Shown here piece after piece: positions 1 through 7,795 of a stretch of 48,294 bases of DNA. The DNA comes from Anaerolineae bacterium (lineage in GTDB: Bacteria > Chloroflexota > Anaerolineae > Aggregatilineales > Phototrophicaceae). The stretch covers positions 1-48,294 of the forward strand of contig JAJDXR010000041.1 of NCBI GenBank assembly GCA_022823165.1. The letters are read 5' to 3'. The first letter of the stretch is position 1; each line of letters starts with the position of its first letter. The translations under genes were made by a program, and so were the position numbers. The notes beneath the pieces were generated by a model. It had not been told where the DNA came from. It saw only the letters and a list, made by a program, of their open reading frames with translations, and searched no databases.

Positions 1-181
1 TCAAGGTAGGCACGGTGGGCTCCCGTATGACCCGAGTCGGATAAAATTACGAATCCCTGGAAGAAGCTAGTTGCCCGCATTCGCGCCCGGGTTGTGGTTT
101 TGTGGCTGTCCCGAATTACGGGCGATCAACTCTGTGGCAAAAGCGTCTCAGGCAACATTTGGCTACCGATTCCGCTTCAGT

Positions 182-1003
182 CTAAAACTCAATCTCGGCG
201 ATCTGGTCGAAGTCCAGTTCGAAATCCGCGTCCGCTTCGTCCTCGTCATCAAACTCGAAATCCCGCAAGTCGCCGGCCTCGCCGCGGTCGCAGAAGGCGC
301 GGTAGGTGCAGAAGGCGCAGCGCCGGCGCTGGTCGGTCAGCGGGAACTCCGCCGCCGTATCAATAGCTTCGATAATCTCCAGCAGCCGCGCTTCGTCCGC
401 CGCCAGCTGCGCCGCCGAATAGTCGAAGCTGAAGCGCTGCGCGCCGCGCGCCACGTAGACGTAATCCATGCGGATGCGCTCGGGGGGGATATGCCCGCCG
501 TAGAGATGGGCGCCGGCCCGCGCCAGCACGTAGCGGTAGACCACCGTCTGCAAACGCCACTGCAAGGCTTGGCGCGAGGGCAGGCGCTCGCCCGTCTTCC
601 AATCCACGATGACGGCCCCGCTGCCCGGCTGCAGCGCCAGCAGGTCATACTTCGCCACCAGACGCTGACCGCCCAGATGCGTTTGCAGCGTGATCTCGGC
701 GTGGCGCTGCGGCGGCAGATCGTCCAGTCCGTTTTCCAGATAATTGTCCCACCAGCGCGCCAAATCGGCGTCGTCATGCAAGGAGCGCGCCAGCAGCTCC
801 GCCGGCAGGCCGTTGCAATGCTGCTGCGCCAGCTTGTGAAAGCGGTCGCCCTGCCGCATGCGCCGCTCGAATTCCAGCTCCTGCAAGACTTCCGGCGCCG
901 GAAAACGCAGCCGCTTGATATAACGCAATTCGAAGCGGCGGGCGCAATCGGCGTAATCTTGCAGGCTGCCTTGCGTGAAAGCGAAATCAGGGCTGAGGTT
1001 CAT
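182..1003 (-). CDS. PD-(D/E)XK nuclease with predicted 4Fe-4S cluster (RecB/AddB/Cas4-like)
   Basis: Predicted DNA exonuclease of 273 aa acting with the helicase encoded just upstream. Visible motifs: His56 in a GDRFHKL context, Asp120 in AKYDLL, the catalytic Asp134-x-Lys136 in VIVDWKTG, and a QxxxY-like stretch near 152-156. Cys20 near the N-terminus plus Cys229, Cys232 and Cys238 (CAFCTYRAFC) match the Cys-Xn-Cys-X2-Cys-X5-Cys arrangement that binds 4Fe-4S in AddB, Cas4 and Dna2 nucleases. The C-terminal 30 residues are very acidic. The start overlaps the helicase stop by 17 bp, which indicates translational coupling. AddB proteins are about four times longer, so this is a stand-alone nuclease domain, not AddB. 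Role in recombination repair or defence is inference. Confidence 0.85.
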   Translation of the reverse strand: MNLSPDFAFTQGSLQDYADCARRFELRYIKRLRFPAPEVLQELEFERRMRQGDRFHKLAQQHCNGLPAELLARSLHDDADLARWWDNYLENGLDDLPPQRHAEITLQTHLGGQRLVAKYDLLALQPGSGAVIVDWKTGERLPSRQALQWRLQTVVYRYVLARAGAHLYGGHIPPERIRMDYVYVARGAQRFSFDYSAAQLAADEARLLEIIEAIDTAAEFPLTDQRRRCAFCTYRAFCDRGEAGDLRDFEFDDEDEADADFELDFDQIAEIEF

Positions 1004-3227
1004 GCGCCAGGCCTCTCTCGCGTTCGGCTTCCCACCAAGCGCGCAGCGCCAGCAGCGGCGTGGCTTCGGTGGCTTTGCCGCGGCCGGTATTCCAGGTGAT
1101 GGTCAGCGCCTTGCGCGCTCGCGTGATGCCCACGTAAAGCAGCCGCAAACGCTCGGCGGCGTATTCGACGCGCGCCGTCAAACTGGCGAATCCCTCGCGG
1201 TATTCGCCCCCGTCTTGCAGCGCCGACAATTGCGCCAGCGCCTCGGCCGACATATTCAGGTCATCGCGGATGAACCACTTCTCGCCGATGAAGCTGTCGT
1301 TGGCGTCGGCTGAGGGGAAGTCGTAGTTATTAACCGAGATGAGATAAACGCGGTCCCACTCCAGCCCCTTGGCTTTGTGCAGGGTCGTCACCGTGACCTT
1401 GCCCTGGTGCGCGTCGGGGTCGAATTGCGCCCCGATATCGCCCAGCCCGGCGAAACGGCGTTTGTTGCCGGCGATGTCGTAGAGCTCGGCGGCGAAATCC
1501 GGCAGGCGCATCAGCGGATGAGTCTCGCCCAATTGCGCCAGATGCAGCGCCACCATGTGCGCGGTGGCGATGTCGCTCACATTGCGGAAGATGTCTCCGG
1601 CGATGGTCAAGACCAGTTGATCGATGGGCATTTCCGCGGCGCGCAGCCAACTGCCGACCAGATCGCGAAAGCTGGCTATCTGTCCCCTCAATTCACTGGC
1701 CTCAGCTTCCGGGAACGATTCGTCCAGCCAGTCGCTCAGCCGCGGCGCCACCAGATCCTCGACCTGTTTGATGCGCTTCAGCCCGTCCGCCACCGCCTTG
1801 ATTTCAGCGGCCGCCTCCGCGTCCTCGCGCTCATCGCGCCGCCAAACGCGGTAGACCTCAGCCAGCAGGGCGGCTTGCTTGGGATCAGCCAGGTATCCCA
1901 GCGCCCGCGCCAGCGCGCCCACCACCGCCCGCGTGGTCGAGGTGCTGTTGAGATTCTCCACGTAGGGGATGCCCTTCTGGCGCAGAAACTTGACAATCTC
2001 CGAGCCGCGGCCATTGCGCGCCACCAGGATGGCCGCGGTCTGATCGGGATGCGCCGCCAGCCAGCGCCCGCAAGACTCCGTCACCAGTATGGCTTCTTTG
2101 GTGGCGCTGTAGTTATCGCCCTGCAATACGACCGCCGCCGGGTTGTCAGGCGGGTTGGGCTGGGGATCGCCCGGCGGCGTCGGCTGGATGTAAGGCCTGG
2201 TCAGCGGCGTCCGCGCGCGAATCGCCTGATGCGGATGCTCCAGCGACCATTCGATTAGACGATTCGCCAGCCGCTGAATGCTGCGCGCGCTGCGCCCGGA
2301 GTTGGGCAATTCGCGGCCTTCGACGCCCGGCGCGTTGATGAACTCGCGCAGATATTTGGGATCGGCCGTGGTAAAGGTCTCGAAGATCGCTTGATTGGGG
2401 TCGCCCACCCGCACCCAGTTGCCGCGCTCGCCCGCCAGCAGGCGCAGAATGTCTTCTTGCAGCCGCGAGCTGTCCTGCGCTTCGTCTTCCAGGATGTAGA
2501 CCCATTTTCGCTGCTGCGCAGCCAGGAAGTCGCTGTCCTGCCGCAGTACCCGCAGCGCCAGCCGGATCAAATCCTGAAAGTCAACCGCGCCGCGATAAGC
2601 CAGGGCCCGGTCATAATCCTGATAAATCCGGGCGCAGATCCGCGCCAGCGTCAATTCGCCTCGATAGCGTTCTAAAGCCGCGAAGATATCGGCCGGCGTC
2701 AGCAAGTCGTCTTTGGCCTGCCGGATGAAGTTGCGCGTGGTATCCGTCAGAATCTCAGCCCAGCGCTGACTGCGATAATGCCCTTTGTCGACGTAATCCG
2801 GCGCCAGGTAGGCGTCCGGCGCGTCGGGAAAGCGGCGAATCCAGGCATCGACGGCATCGGCCAGTATCTCGTTGCTCTCGCGCTCGTCGACGATGCTGAA
2901 TTGCTCGTCCAGGCCCGCAACGGTCGGTTTCTGGCGCACGATGTCGTTGGCCAGGCTGTGCAGCGTACGCACGCGATACCCGTAACCGGGCAGCAAGCCG
3001 TCATCCTTGACGTATTCGTTGACCTGCCGCGCGAAGTTGGCCACGGCCGAATTGACCAGCGTGACGATCAGAATCTCCTGGCTCTCAGCCAGCTCGGTCT
3101 CCGCCAGCAACTGCGCCGCCAGGAAGGACAGAGTCGCGGTTTTGCCGCTGCCGGGCACCGCCGCCACCCCCATGGCGCCGCGCCGATAAGCCAATACTTC
3201 CGCCTGTTTGGGACGTGGAATGAACAT
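987..3227 (-). CDS. UvrD/PcrA-type superfamily 1 DNA helicase
   Basis: ATP-dependent 3'-5' DNA helicase of 746 aa. Motif Q/I lies at the N-terminus (RPKQAEVL, then Walker A VPGSGKT at 24-30). Walker B is DEAQD at 248-252 and motif III is GDPNQAIF at 275-282. Motif V is TLHKAKGLEWD at about 615-625 and motif VI is YVGITRARKAL at about 698-708. These are the full SF1A set, so it should be catalytically active. It is the first gene of a two-gene minus-strand unit with the Fe-S nuclease, a layout like a reduced AddAB or RecBCD machine. No nuclease domain is fused to the helicase itself. A weak TATAGT -10-like box lies at 3264-3269 on the minus strand. Confidence 0.9.
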   Translation of the reverse strand: MFIPRPKQAEVLAYRRGAMGVAAVPGSGKTATLSFLAAQLLAETELAESQEILIVTLVNSAVANFARQVNEYVKDDGLLPGYGYRVRTLHSLANDIVRQKPTVAGLDEQFSIVDERESNEILADAVDAWIRRFPDAPDAYLAPDYVDKGHYRSQRWAEILTDTTRNFIRQAKDDLLTPADIFAALERYRGELTLARICARIYQDYDRALAYRGAVDFQDLIRLALRVLRQDSDFLAAQQRKWVYILEDEAQDSSRLQEDILRLLAGERGNWVRVGDPNQAIFETFTTADPKYLREFINAPGVEGRELPNSGRSARSIQRLANRLIEWSLEHPHQAIRARTPLTRPYIQPTPPGDPQPNPPDNPAAVVLQGDNYSATKEAILVTESCGRWLAAHPDQTAAILVARNGRGSEIVKFLRQKGIPYVENLNSTSTTRAVVGALARALGYLADPKQAALLAEVYRVWRRDEREDAEAAAEIKAVADGLKRIKQVEDLVAPRLSDWLDESFPEAEASELRGQIASFRDLVGSWLRAAEMPIDQLVLTIAGDIFRNVSDIATAHMVALHLAQLGETHPLMRLPDFAAELYDIAGNKRRFAGLGDIGAQFDPDAHQGKVTVTTLHKAKGLEWDRVYLISVNNYDFPSADANDSFIGEKWFIRDDLNMSAEALAQLSALQDGGEYREGFASLTARVEYAAERLRLLYVGITRARKALTITWNTGRGKATEATPLLALRAWWEAERERGLAHEPQP

Positions 3228-3487
3228 CAGGTCTCGCGTATTGCAGCAGGCTGCGTCAGCCCAACTATACTGCGCTTTTGCGCCAGCGGCGAGGTCGGCG
3301 GCGCCTCCAGGAAGCGCGGACGGCTTATATGAGCGGCAGCATCATGTCGCTTGATGGCGGCTGTCCCTTTTTTCGATCATTGCCCGGCGATTTGTGCAAA
3401 GTGTATGGCTTTGGACGCGGGCAAATAATAATGCTTTCTGAAAGAAAGTGGTAAAATCACTTGGACTAATGAAGGAGGAATCCACAA

Positions 3488-3625
3488 ATGACATGGCAAT
3501 TGGACCGTTCTCAGTTAAGTACTGACAAACCTAAACCTCCGAGTTCTGTTCGTCCGCGAGCTCTTGCTTTCGTAATGATTGTGTTTCTCATAATCATGTT
3601 GGCGTTTTTCAGAGATACAATTTGA
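3488..3625 (+). CDS. Small single-pass membrane protein, 45 aa
   Basis: A 46-codon ORF with a near-perfect Shine-Dalgarno (AAGGAGG, 3472-3478) ending 9 nt before its ATG. The product starts with a polar, proline-containing N-terminal half (about residues 1-27). It then has one hydrophobic segment of about 14 residues (AFVMIVFLIIMLAFF, 27-41) and a short RDTI tail. Local base composition is clearly less GC-rich than in neighbouring genes. It sits alone between the divergent helicase and the sugar-binding protein gene. I do not recognise a family. The strong ribosome site and TM-like C-terminus make it a credible gene, but conservation is untested. Confidence 0.6.
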   Translation: MTWQLDRSQLSTDKPKPPSSVRPRALAFVMIVFLIIMLAFFRDTI

Positions 3626-3805
3626 CGCTTTTGATCGAATGCCTAACTCGGATGTAGCCTAACCGACATCCGCCGTGCTATCATCTAGGCGGTTCAAAGC
3701 TGTGCGGAGGGGCAGGCGCCGGCCTGTCGGCCAAGCCTGCAGTTGCGCCGCGCTGCTCGTATGACACAGTTTCCGATTTCAGTTCTATTCAGAAAGGACA
3801 TTCAC

Positions 3806-5095
3806 ATGCGTAAAATTCTGCTTTTGCTGTTGGCGCTGGCTCTTGCCGCGACGGCCGGCCTGGCGCTGGCCGATGGTCATGGCGACTTCGACTGCGGCAC
3901 CGACGAAGAAGTCACCATCAAGTTCTTCGGCGATCCGGTCGGCAATTATCCGCAAGCCGAAGATCGCATCATCAGCCAATTCAACGAAGTTTGCCCCAAT
4001 ATCACCGTTGAACGCAACGACGGCGCCGCCAATGTCACCGATCTGATCGCCTTCTACCTGACCGCTTTCGAGGCGGAAAGCAGCGACCTTGATGTCATCC
4101 GCGTCGATGTCATCTGGCCGGGCCAATTGGCCGAGCATCTCATCGACTTGAACGGCATCGCGCCGCAAGCGCATATTGACGCGCAAATGCCGGCTCTGGT
4201 CGACAACAATACCATTGACGGCCGCCTGGTAGCCTTGCCCCTGCGTATCGGCTTCGGCATGCTCTACTACCGCACCGACCTGATCGAGAAATACGGCTAC
4301 GAAGGCGCGCCCGCAACCTGGGACGAGCTGGAAGCGATGGCCGCCGCCATCCAGGAAGGCGAACGCGCCGAAGGCAATGACGAATTCTGGGGCTTTGTCT
4401 GGCAAGGCAACGCTTACGAAGGCCTCACCTGTGACGCCCTCGAATGGCACGTTTCCGCCACGGGCGAGAATTTCCTGCAAAGCGACGGCACCATCAGCGC
4501 CCTCAGCGACGCCGCGGTCGAAATCTATGAACAAGCCGCCGGCTGGGTCGGCACGATTAGCCCGCCCGGCGTCGTTGGCTACCAAGAGGAAGACGCGCGC
4601 GCCGTCTGGCATGCCGGCAACGCCGCCTTTATGCGCAACTGGCCCTACGCCTACTCCCGCAGCCAGGATAGCGACGATATCCCGGCTTTTGATGTGGCGC
4701 CGCTCCCGGCTGGTGATTCCGGCATGGGCGCGTCCACGCTCGGCGGTTGGCATATCGGCGTTTCCAAGTATTCCGAACATCCGGAAGCGGCCGCCGCCTT
4801 CGCCATCTTCCTGACCAGCGTCGAGAGCCAGAAAGATTTTGCCGTCTTCACTTCAAACCCGCCTGGCGCGACCGAGCTCTATGACGACCCGGATATCAAG
4901 GCAGCCATGCCCTTCATCCGCCCCGACCTCGCCGACGTCACCACCGCCCGCCCCTCGAACTTCTCGAAGGACAAGTACAATGCCGTGTCCACCCTCTACT
5001 TCAACGCCATTCATTCTATTCTCACTGGCGAAGAAGATGCTGAGGTAGCGCTCGAATTGCTCGAGCTGGACCTGGCTGATCTGCTGGGTCAGTAA
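3806..5095 (+). CDS. Extracellular sugar-binding protein (CUT1 ABC importer, family 1)
   Basis: Captures a sugar or oligosaccharide outside the membrane and delivers it to the permeases encoded next. The 429-aa product begins with a clear Sec signal peptide (MRKILLLLLALALAATAGLA, cleavage near ALA-DG). The rest has family-1 solute-binding features: an early KFFGDP strand, VDVIWPGQLAEH, a PLRIGFGMLYYRTDL hinge-like segment, and GGWHIGVSKYSEHPEAAAAF near residue 310. The start was placed at 3806 because it has AGAAAGGAC just upstream and begins the signal peptide. An in-frame upstream start at 3743 would bury the signal peptide 21 residues in. Two GC hairpins separate it from the permease genes. 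Substrate unknown; the nearby galactokinase suggests a galactoside (inference). Confidence 0.9.
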   Translation: MRKILLLLLALALAATAGLALADGHGDFDCGTDEEVTIKFFGDPVGNYPQAEDRIISQFNEVCPNITVERNDGAANVTDLIAFYLTAFEAESSDLDVIRVDVIWPGQLAEHLIDLNGIAPQAHIDAQMPALVDNNTIDGRLVALPLRIGFGMLYYRTDLIEKYGYEGAPATWDELEAMAAAIQEGERAEGNDEFWGFVWQGNAYEGLTCDALEWHVSATGENFLQSDGTISALSDAAVEIYEQAAGWVGTISPPGVVGYQEEDARAVWHAGNAAFMRNWPYAYSRSQDSDDIPAFDVAPLPAGDSGMGASTLGGWHIGVSKYSEHPEAAAAFAIFLTSVESQKDFAVFTSNPPGATELYDDPDIKAAMPFIRPDLADVTTARPSNFSKDKYNAVSTLYFNAIHSILTGEEDAEVALELLELDLADLLGQ

Positions 5096-5111
5096 GTCTG
5101 ACTAACTACAG

Positions 5112-5144
5112 CCCCTTCCCGGACCTGCGCCAAAAGGGAAGGGG
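5112..5144 (+). terminator. GC hairpin 1 after sugar-binding protein gene
   Basis: Perfect 9-bp inverted repeat (CCCCTTCCC at 5112-5120, GGGAAGGGG at 5136-5144) with a 15-nt loop, 17 nt after the binding-protein stop. No U-run follows, so it looks more like an mRNA 3'-end stabiliser or partial attenuator than a full terminator. Confidence 0.5.
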
Positions 5145-5188
5145 ATACCCTTCGGCTAACTGCCGAGGGACGCAGGCAAACGCAGAAT

Positions 5189-5219
5189 AGCCCCGCGCGA
5201 TTCCAGAGGGCGCGGGGCT
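5189..5219 (+). terminator. GC hairpin 2 after sugar-binding protein gene
   Basis: Perfect 10-bp stem (AGCCCCGCGC at 5189-5198, GCGCGGGGCT at 5210-5219) with an 11-nt loop, 36 nt before the permease start. No poly-U follows. With the preceding hairpin it probably sets a higher transcript level for the binding protein than for the permeases. Confidence 0.55.
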
Positions 5220-5254
5220 GCTATGCGAAGCTCTAGCCGCTAAGCCAGGTTGTC

Positions 5255-6808
5255 ATGCTATCGACCGCCCAATCGCCGCCTAACAGAAACAGGATCATGC
5301 TGCTGAGCGCCGCCATGATGCTCATCGGCGTCTTGGGCATCGTTTTCTTTTTCGCCTCCGTCGCCAACGACGCCGCCATTCAATTCGTCTTGAACTGGAC
5401 GCCGAGCGAGAGCGGCGAACAGGCGCCTTCGCTGCTATTGGTTTTTCTGGAACGCGTCGGCATCATCGTATCCATCCTGGTGGTTTCGGCGGGCATATTT
5501 TTTGTCGTCATCGGCTGGCGCTTGCGCCTTGGCGCTATCCGCGTCGCCTACTGGGCGCGCATCGGTCTCATTTGGCTCGGTCTGGGCGCCAGCGCATTCA
5601 TCGCGCTGGAAATCTTTAACAGCTTCAATTCCGCCGCCATGGACAAGGAAGCGGTCGATTTCCCCGCGCTTGTTTCCACCGTCCTGCCCGCGCTGATGCT
5701 TGCGCTTTTCGCCTTCGCGCTCTGGCGCTGGCTCAGCAACAATCTGGAAGTCATTTTCAGCGGCGAAGACTCGCTGCTCGGCCGGGAAACGCGCCTGGCT
5801 TGGAATCTGCTTATCCCGACCTTGACGATTTTTGTCCTGGTGGCCGCGCGCCCGCTCGAGCAAACTTTCATCCGCAGTTTGACCGACAAACGCTTCGCCG
5901 GCAGCGCCGTGCCGCAATTCGTCGGCCTGGATAATTATGTCAACCTGCTGACCATCCGCCTCGATACCGTCGACTGCAAAAAGAGCATCAGCGACGGCCC
6001 CTGCGATACCCGCGCCAACGGCTCAATCCGCTGGGAATCCATCGACCGCGAGCTGCTGCGCGAAGGCTTCCGCACCATCTTCAACCTGCGGCTGGGCGAT
6101 CAGTCGCTCGCTATCAGCGGCCTGGATGATGACTTCATCGAGGCCATCAGCACCACTGTTATTTTTACTGTCATTTCCGTCGCCCTGGAATTGCTCATCG
6201 GCTTGTTCATGGCGCTGGTGGTCAATTCCAAGTTCCGCGGCCGTGGCGCCATGCGCGCGGTTATGCTGGTGCCTTGGGCTATTCCCACCGTGATTTCAGC
6301 CCGTCTCTGGGAGCTGATGCTCAAAGACACCAGCGCCGGAATTTTTAACAAAATCCTGCTGGATCTGGGCGCGATTGAAGCGCCGCTGGCCTGGCTGTCC
6401 GACCCGGCGCTGCAGATACCCACCGCCATCATCGTTGATGTCTGGAAGACGGCGCCCTTCATGGCGCTGCTTCTGCTGGCCGGCTTGCAGACCATCCCCA
6501 GCGATCTCTACGAAGCCGCCTCGGTTGACGGCGCCAATCCCGTACGCCGCTTCTTTAACATTACGCTGCCCTTATTGCGCCCGGCCATCGCCATCGCCCT
6601 CATCTTCCGCACCCTGGACGCCCTGCGCGTCTTTGACTTGTTCAATGTGCTTTTCGGGCGGCAGCAGCTGTCTATGGCAACCTACAACTTTGAGACGCTG
6701 GTCAGCAATCAGCAGGACGGCTATGCCTCCGCCATCAGCGTCATCATCTTCATATTCATTTCGATCTTCGCTTTTATGTACGTCCGCCTGTTTAACGTGG
6801 AGTCCTGA
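5255..6808 (+). CDS. Sugar ABC transporter permease (MalF-like) with long N-terminal membrane extension
   Basis: Integral membrane subunit of the CUT1 importer, 517 aa against about 300 for typical MalF-type permeases. The first about 170 residues hold roughly four hydrophobic segments (near 15-35, 60-85, 95-120 and 140-160) that are not part of the standard fold. The core begins around residue 185 (AWNLLIPTLTIFVLVAARP). It contains the EAA loop that docks the ATPase (LYEAASVDGANPVRRFFNIT, starting at 418) and a DLFNVLF segment typical of MalF relatives. A soluble stretch with Cys pairs (DCKKS...GPCDT, about 243-251) lies in the first periplasmic loop. The start has only a weak Shine-Dalgarno; Met15 is an alternative. 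The next permease begins 1 nt after its stop. Confidence 0.88.
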   Translation: MLSTAQSPPNRNRIMLLSAAMMLIGVLGIVFFFASVANDAAIQFVLNWTPSESGEQAPSLLLVFLERVGIIVSILVVSAGIFFVVIGWRLRLGAIRVAYWARIGLIWLGLGASAFIALEIFNSFNSAAMDKEAVDFPALVSTVLPALMLALFAFALWRWLSNNLEVIFSGEDSLLGRETRLAWNLLIPTLTIFVLVAARPLEQTFIRSLTDKRFAGSAVPQFVGLDNYVNLLTIRLDTVDCKKSISDGPCDTRANGSIRWESIDRELLREGFRTIFNLRLGDQSLAISGLDDDFIEAISTTVIFTVISVALELLIGLFMALVVNSKFRGRGAMRAVMLVPWAIPTVISARLWELMLKDTSAGIFNKILLDLGAIEAPLAWLSDPALQIPTAIIVDVWKTAPFMALLLLAGLQTIPSDLYEAASVDGANPVRRFFNITLPLLRPAIAIALIFRTLDALRVFDLFNVLFGRQQLSMATYNFETLVSNQQDGYASAISVIIFIFISIFAFMYVRLFNVES

Positions 6809-6809
6809 G

Positions 6810-7658
6810 ATGACCAGGAAACAGCTTCGCCAGCGCGCTCAGCAGGCTCTGCTCTACCTGCTGGTGATCCTGGTCGCCATCTACGCGCTCTTTCCTTTTT
6901 ATTGGGCTTTTGTCACCTCCTTCAAGACAGAAAACGAGATGTTTCAGACCGCCGCCTACCTGCCGCGGAATCCCACCCTGCAAAATTACCAATACGTCTT
7001 TAGCGGCGGCTCATTCCTGCTGGCGCTGCGCAATTCGGCGCTGGTCTCATCGGCGGCATCGATCTTCGCGCTGGTCGCCGGATCATTCGCCGCTTACGCT
7101 CTCGGGCGGCTGCGCTTCCGCGGCCGGGTGGCTTTGCTCTACGTCGTCCTGTCGATGACCATGTTCCCGGCAATCTCGATACTTTCGGGCTTGTACACCA
7201 TCGTGCGGCAGCTGGGTTTCTTCGGCACCGGCCTGTCGCTCCTGGTCACCTATCCGATCTTTACCTTGCCCTTCACCGTCTGGGTCTTGACCAGTTTCTT
7301 CAAAGGCTTGCCGGCTGAAATCGAGCAAGCCGCCACTGTCGATGGCTGCACGCCTTTTCAGACTTTCCGCCTCATCCTGCTGCCGCTGACCGCGCCCGCG
7401 CTTGTCACCACCGGTTTGCTGGCTTTCGTGCAATCCTGGAATGAATACCTCTTCGCGCTGAACTTCACCGCCACCAATCCCTCGGCTCAGACCGTGCCCG
7501 TAGCCATCGCCCTGTTCTCCGGCGAATTCTCCGAGCAAGAGCCCATCGCCGAAATCATGGCGGCGGCTATGGTGGTGACGATACCGTTGGTCGCCCTGGT
7601 CCTGATTTTCCAGAATCGCATCGTCGCCGGTCTCACCGCCGGCGCCGTCAAGGGCTAA
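6810..7658 (+). CDS. Sugar ABC transporter permease (MalG-like)
   Basis: Second membrane subunit of the CUT1 importer, 282 aa, a normal length. It has an N-terminal TM segment ending in YALFPFYWAFVTSFK, the classical MalG start, and an EAA loop near residues 170-190 (EIEQAATVDGCTPFQTFRLI). The family WNEYLFAL motif lies near 212-219, and the C-terminus is AGLTAGAVKG. The ATG follows the upstream stop by 1 nt with GGAGTCC as ribosome site, so the two permeases are translationally coupled. A longer in-frame reading from 6375 overlaps the first permease and encodes nonsense, so it was trimmed. No ATPase gene follows; the system must borrow an MsmK/UgpC-type ATPase encoded elsewhere (inference). 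Confidence 0.9.
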   Translation: MTRKQLRQRAQQALLYLLVILVAIYALFPFYWAFVTSFKTENEMFQTAAYLPRNPTLQNYQYVFSGGSFLLALRNSALVSSAASIFALVAGSFAAYALGRLRFRGRVALLYVVLSMTMFPAISILSGLYTIVRQLGFFGTGLSLLVTYPIFTLPFTVWVLTSFFKGLPAEIEQAATVDGCTPFQTFRLILLPLTAPALVTTGLLAFVQSWNEYLFALNFTATNPSAQTVPVAIALFSGEFSEQEPIAEIMAAAMVVTIPLVALVLIFQNRIVAGLTAGAVKG

Positions 7659-7719
7659 TCCTCGCTCGCCCGAAGCGCGGCAGCTTCTTTCGCCTTGGGA
7701 TGCTGTCATATCTAAAGCT

Positions 7720-7745
7720 GTAGGGGCGAGCCTTGGCTCGCCCAC
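7720..7745. repeat. Palindromic repeat, GTAGGGGCGAGCC family, copy 1
   Basis: GTAGGGG leads into a perfect 9-bp inverted repeat (GGGCGAGCC 7724-7732, GGCTCGCCC 7735-7743) with a 2-nt loop. It lies between two convergent genes. Its palindrome is identical to that at 34627-34646, with related copies at 34574-34598 and 13239-13264. Position between convergent stops suggests a REP-like, possibly terminating, element. Confidence 0.75.
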
Positions 7746-7795
7746 GCTGACTAAACTCTGCGACTTCGGTGGCAAATCTGTAGAGTGCCGCGCCT

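Noticed and set aside
1..181. Possible gene or RNA at the left edge
   Set aside because: No ribosome site, tRNA fold or terminator could be recognised in these bases.
3785..4780. 331-codon minus-strand ORF opposite the sugar-binding protein
   Set aside because: Antisense shadow; the plus frame has a signal peptide, ribosome site and family motifs.
5112..5219. CRISPR-like or riboswitch interpretation of the paired hairpins
   Set aside because: Only two unrelated stems, no repeat-spacer periodicity and no known riboswitch core.
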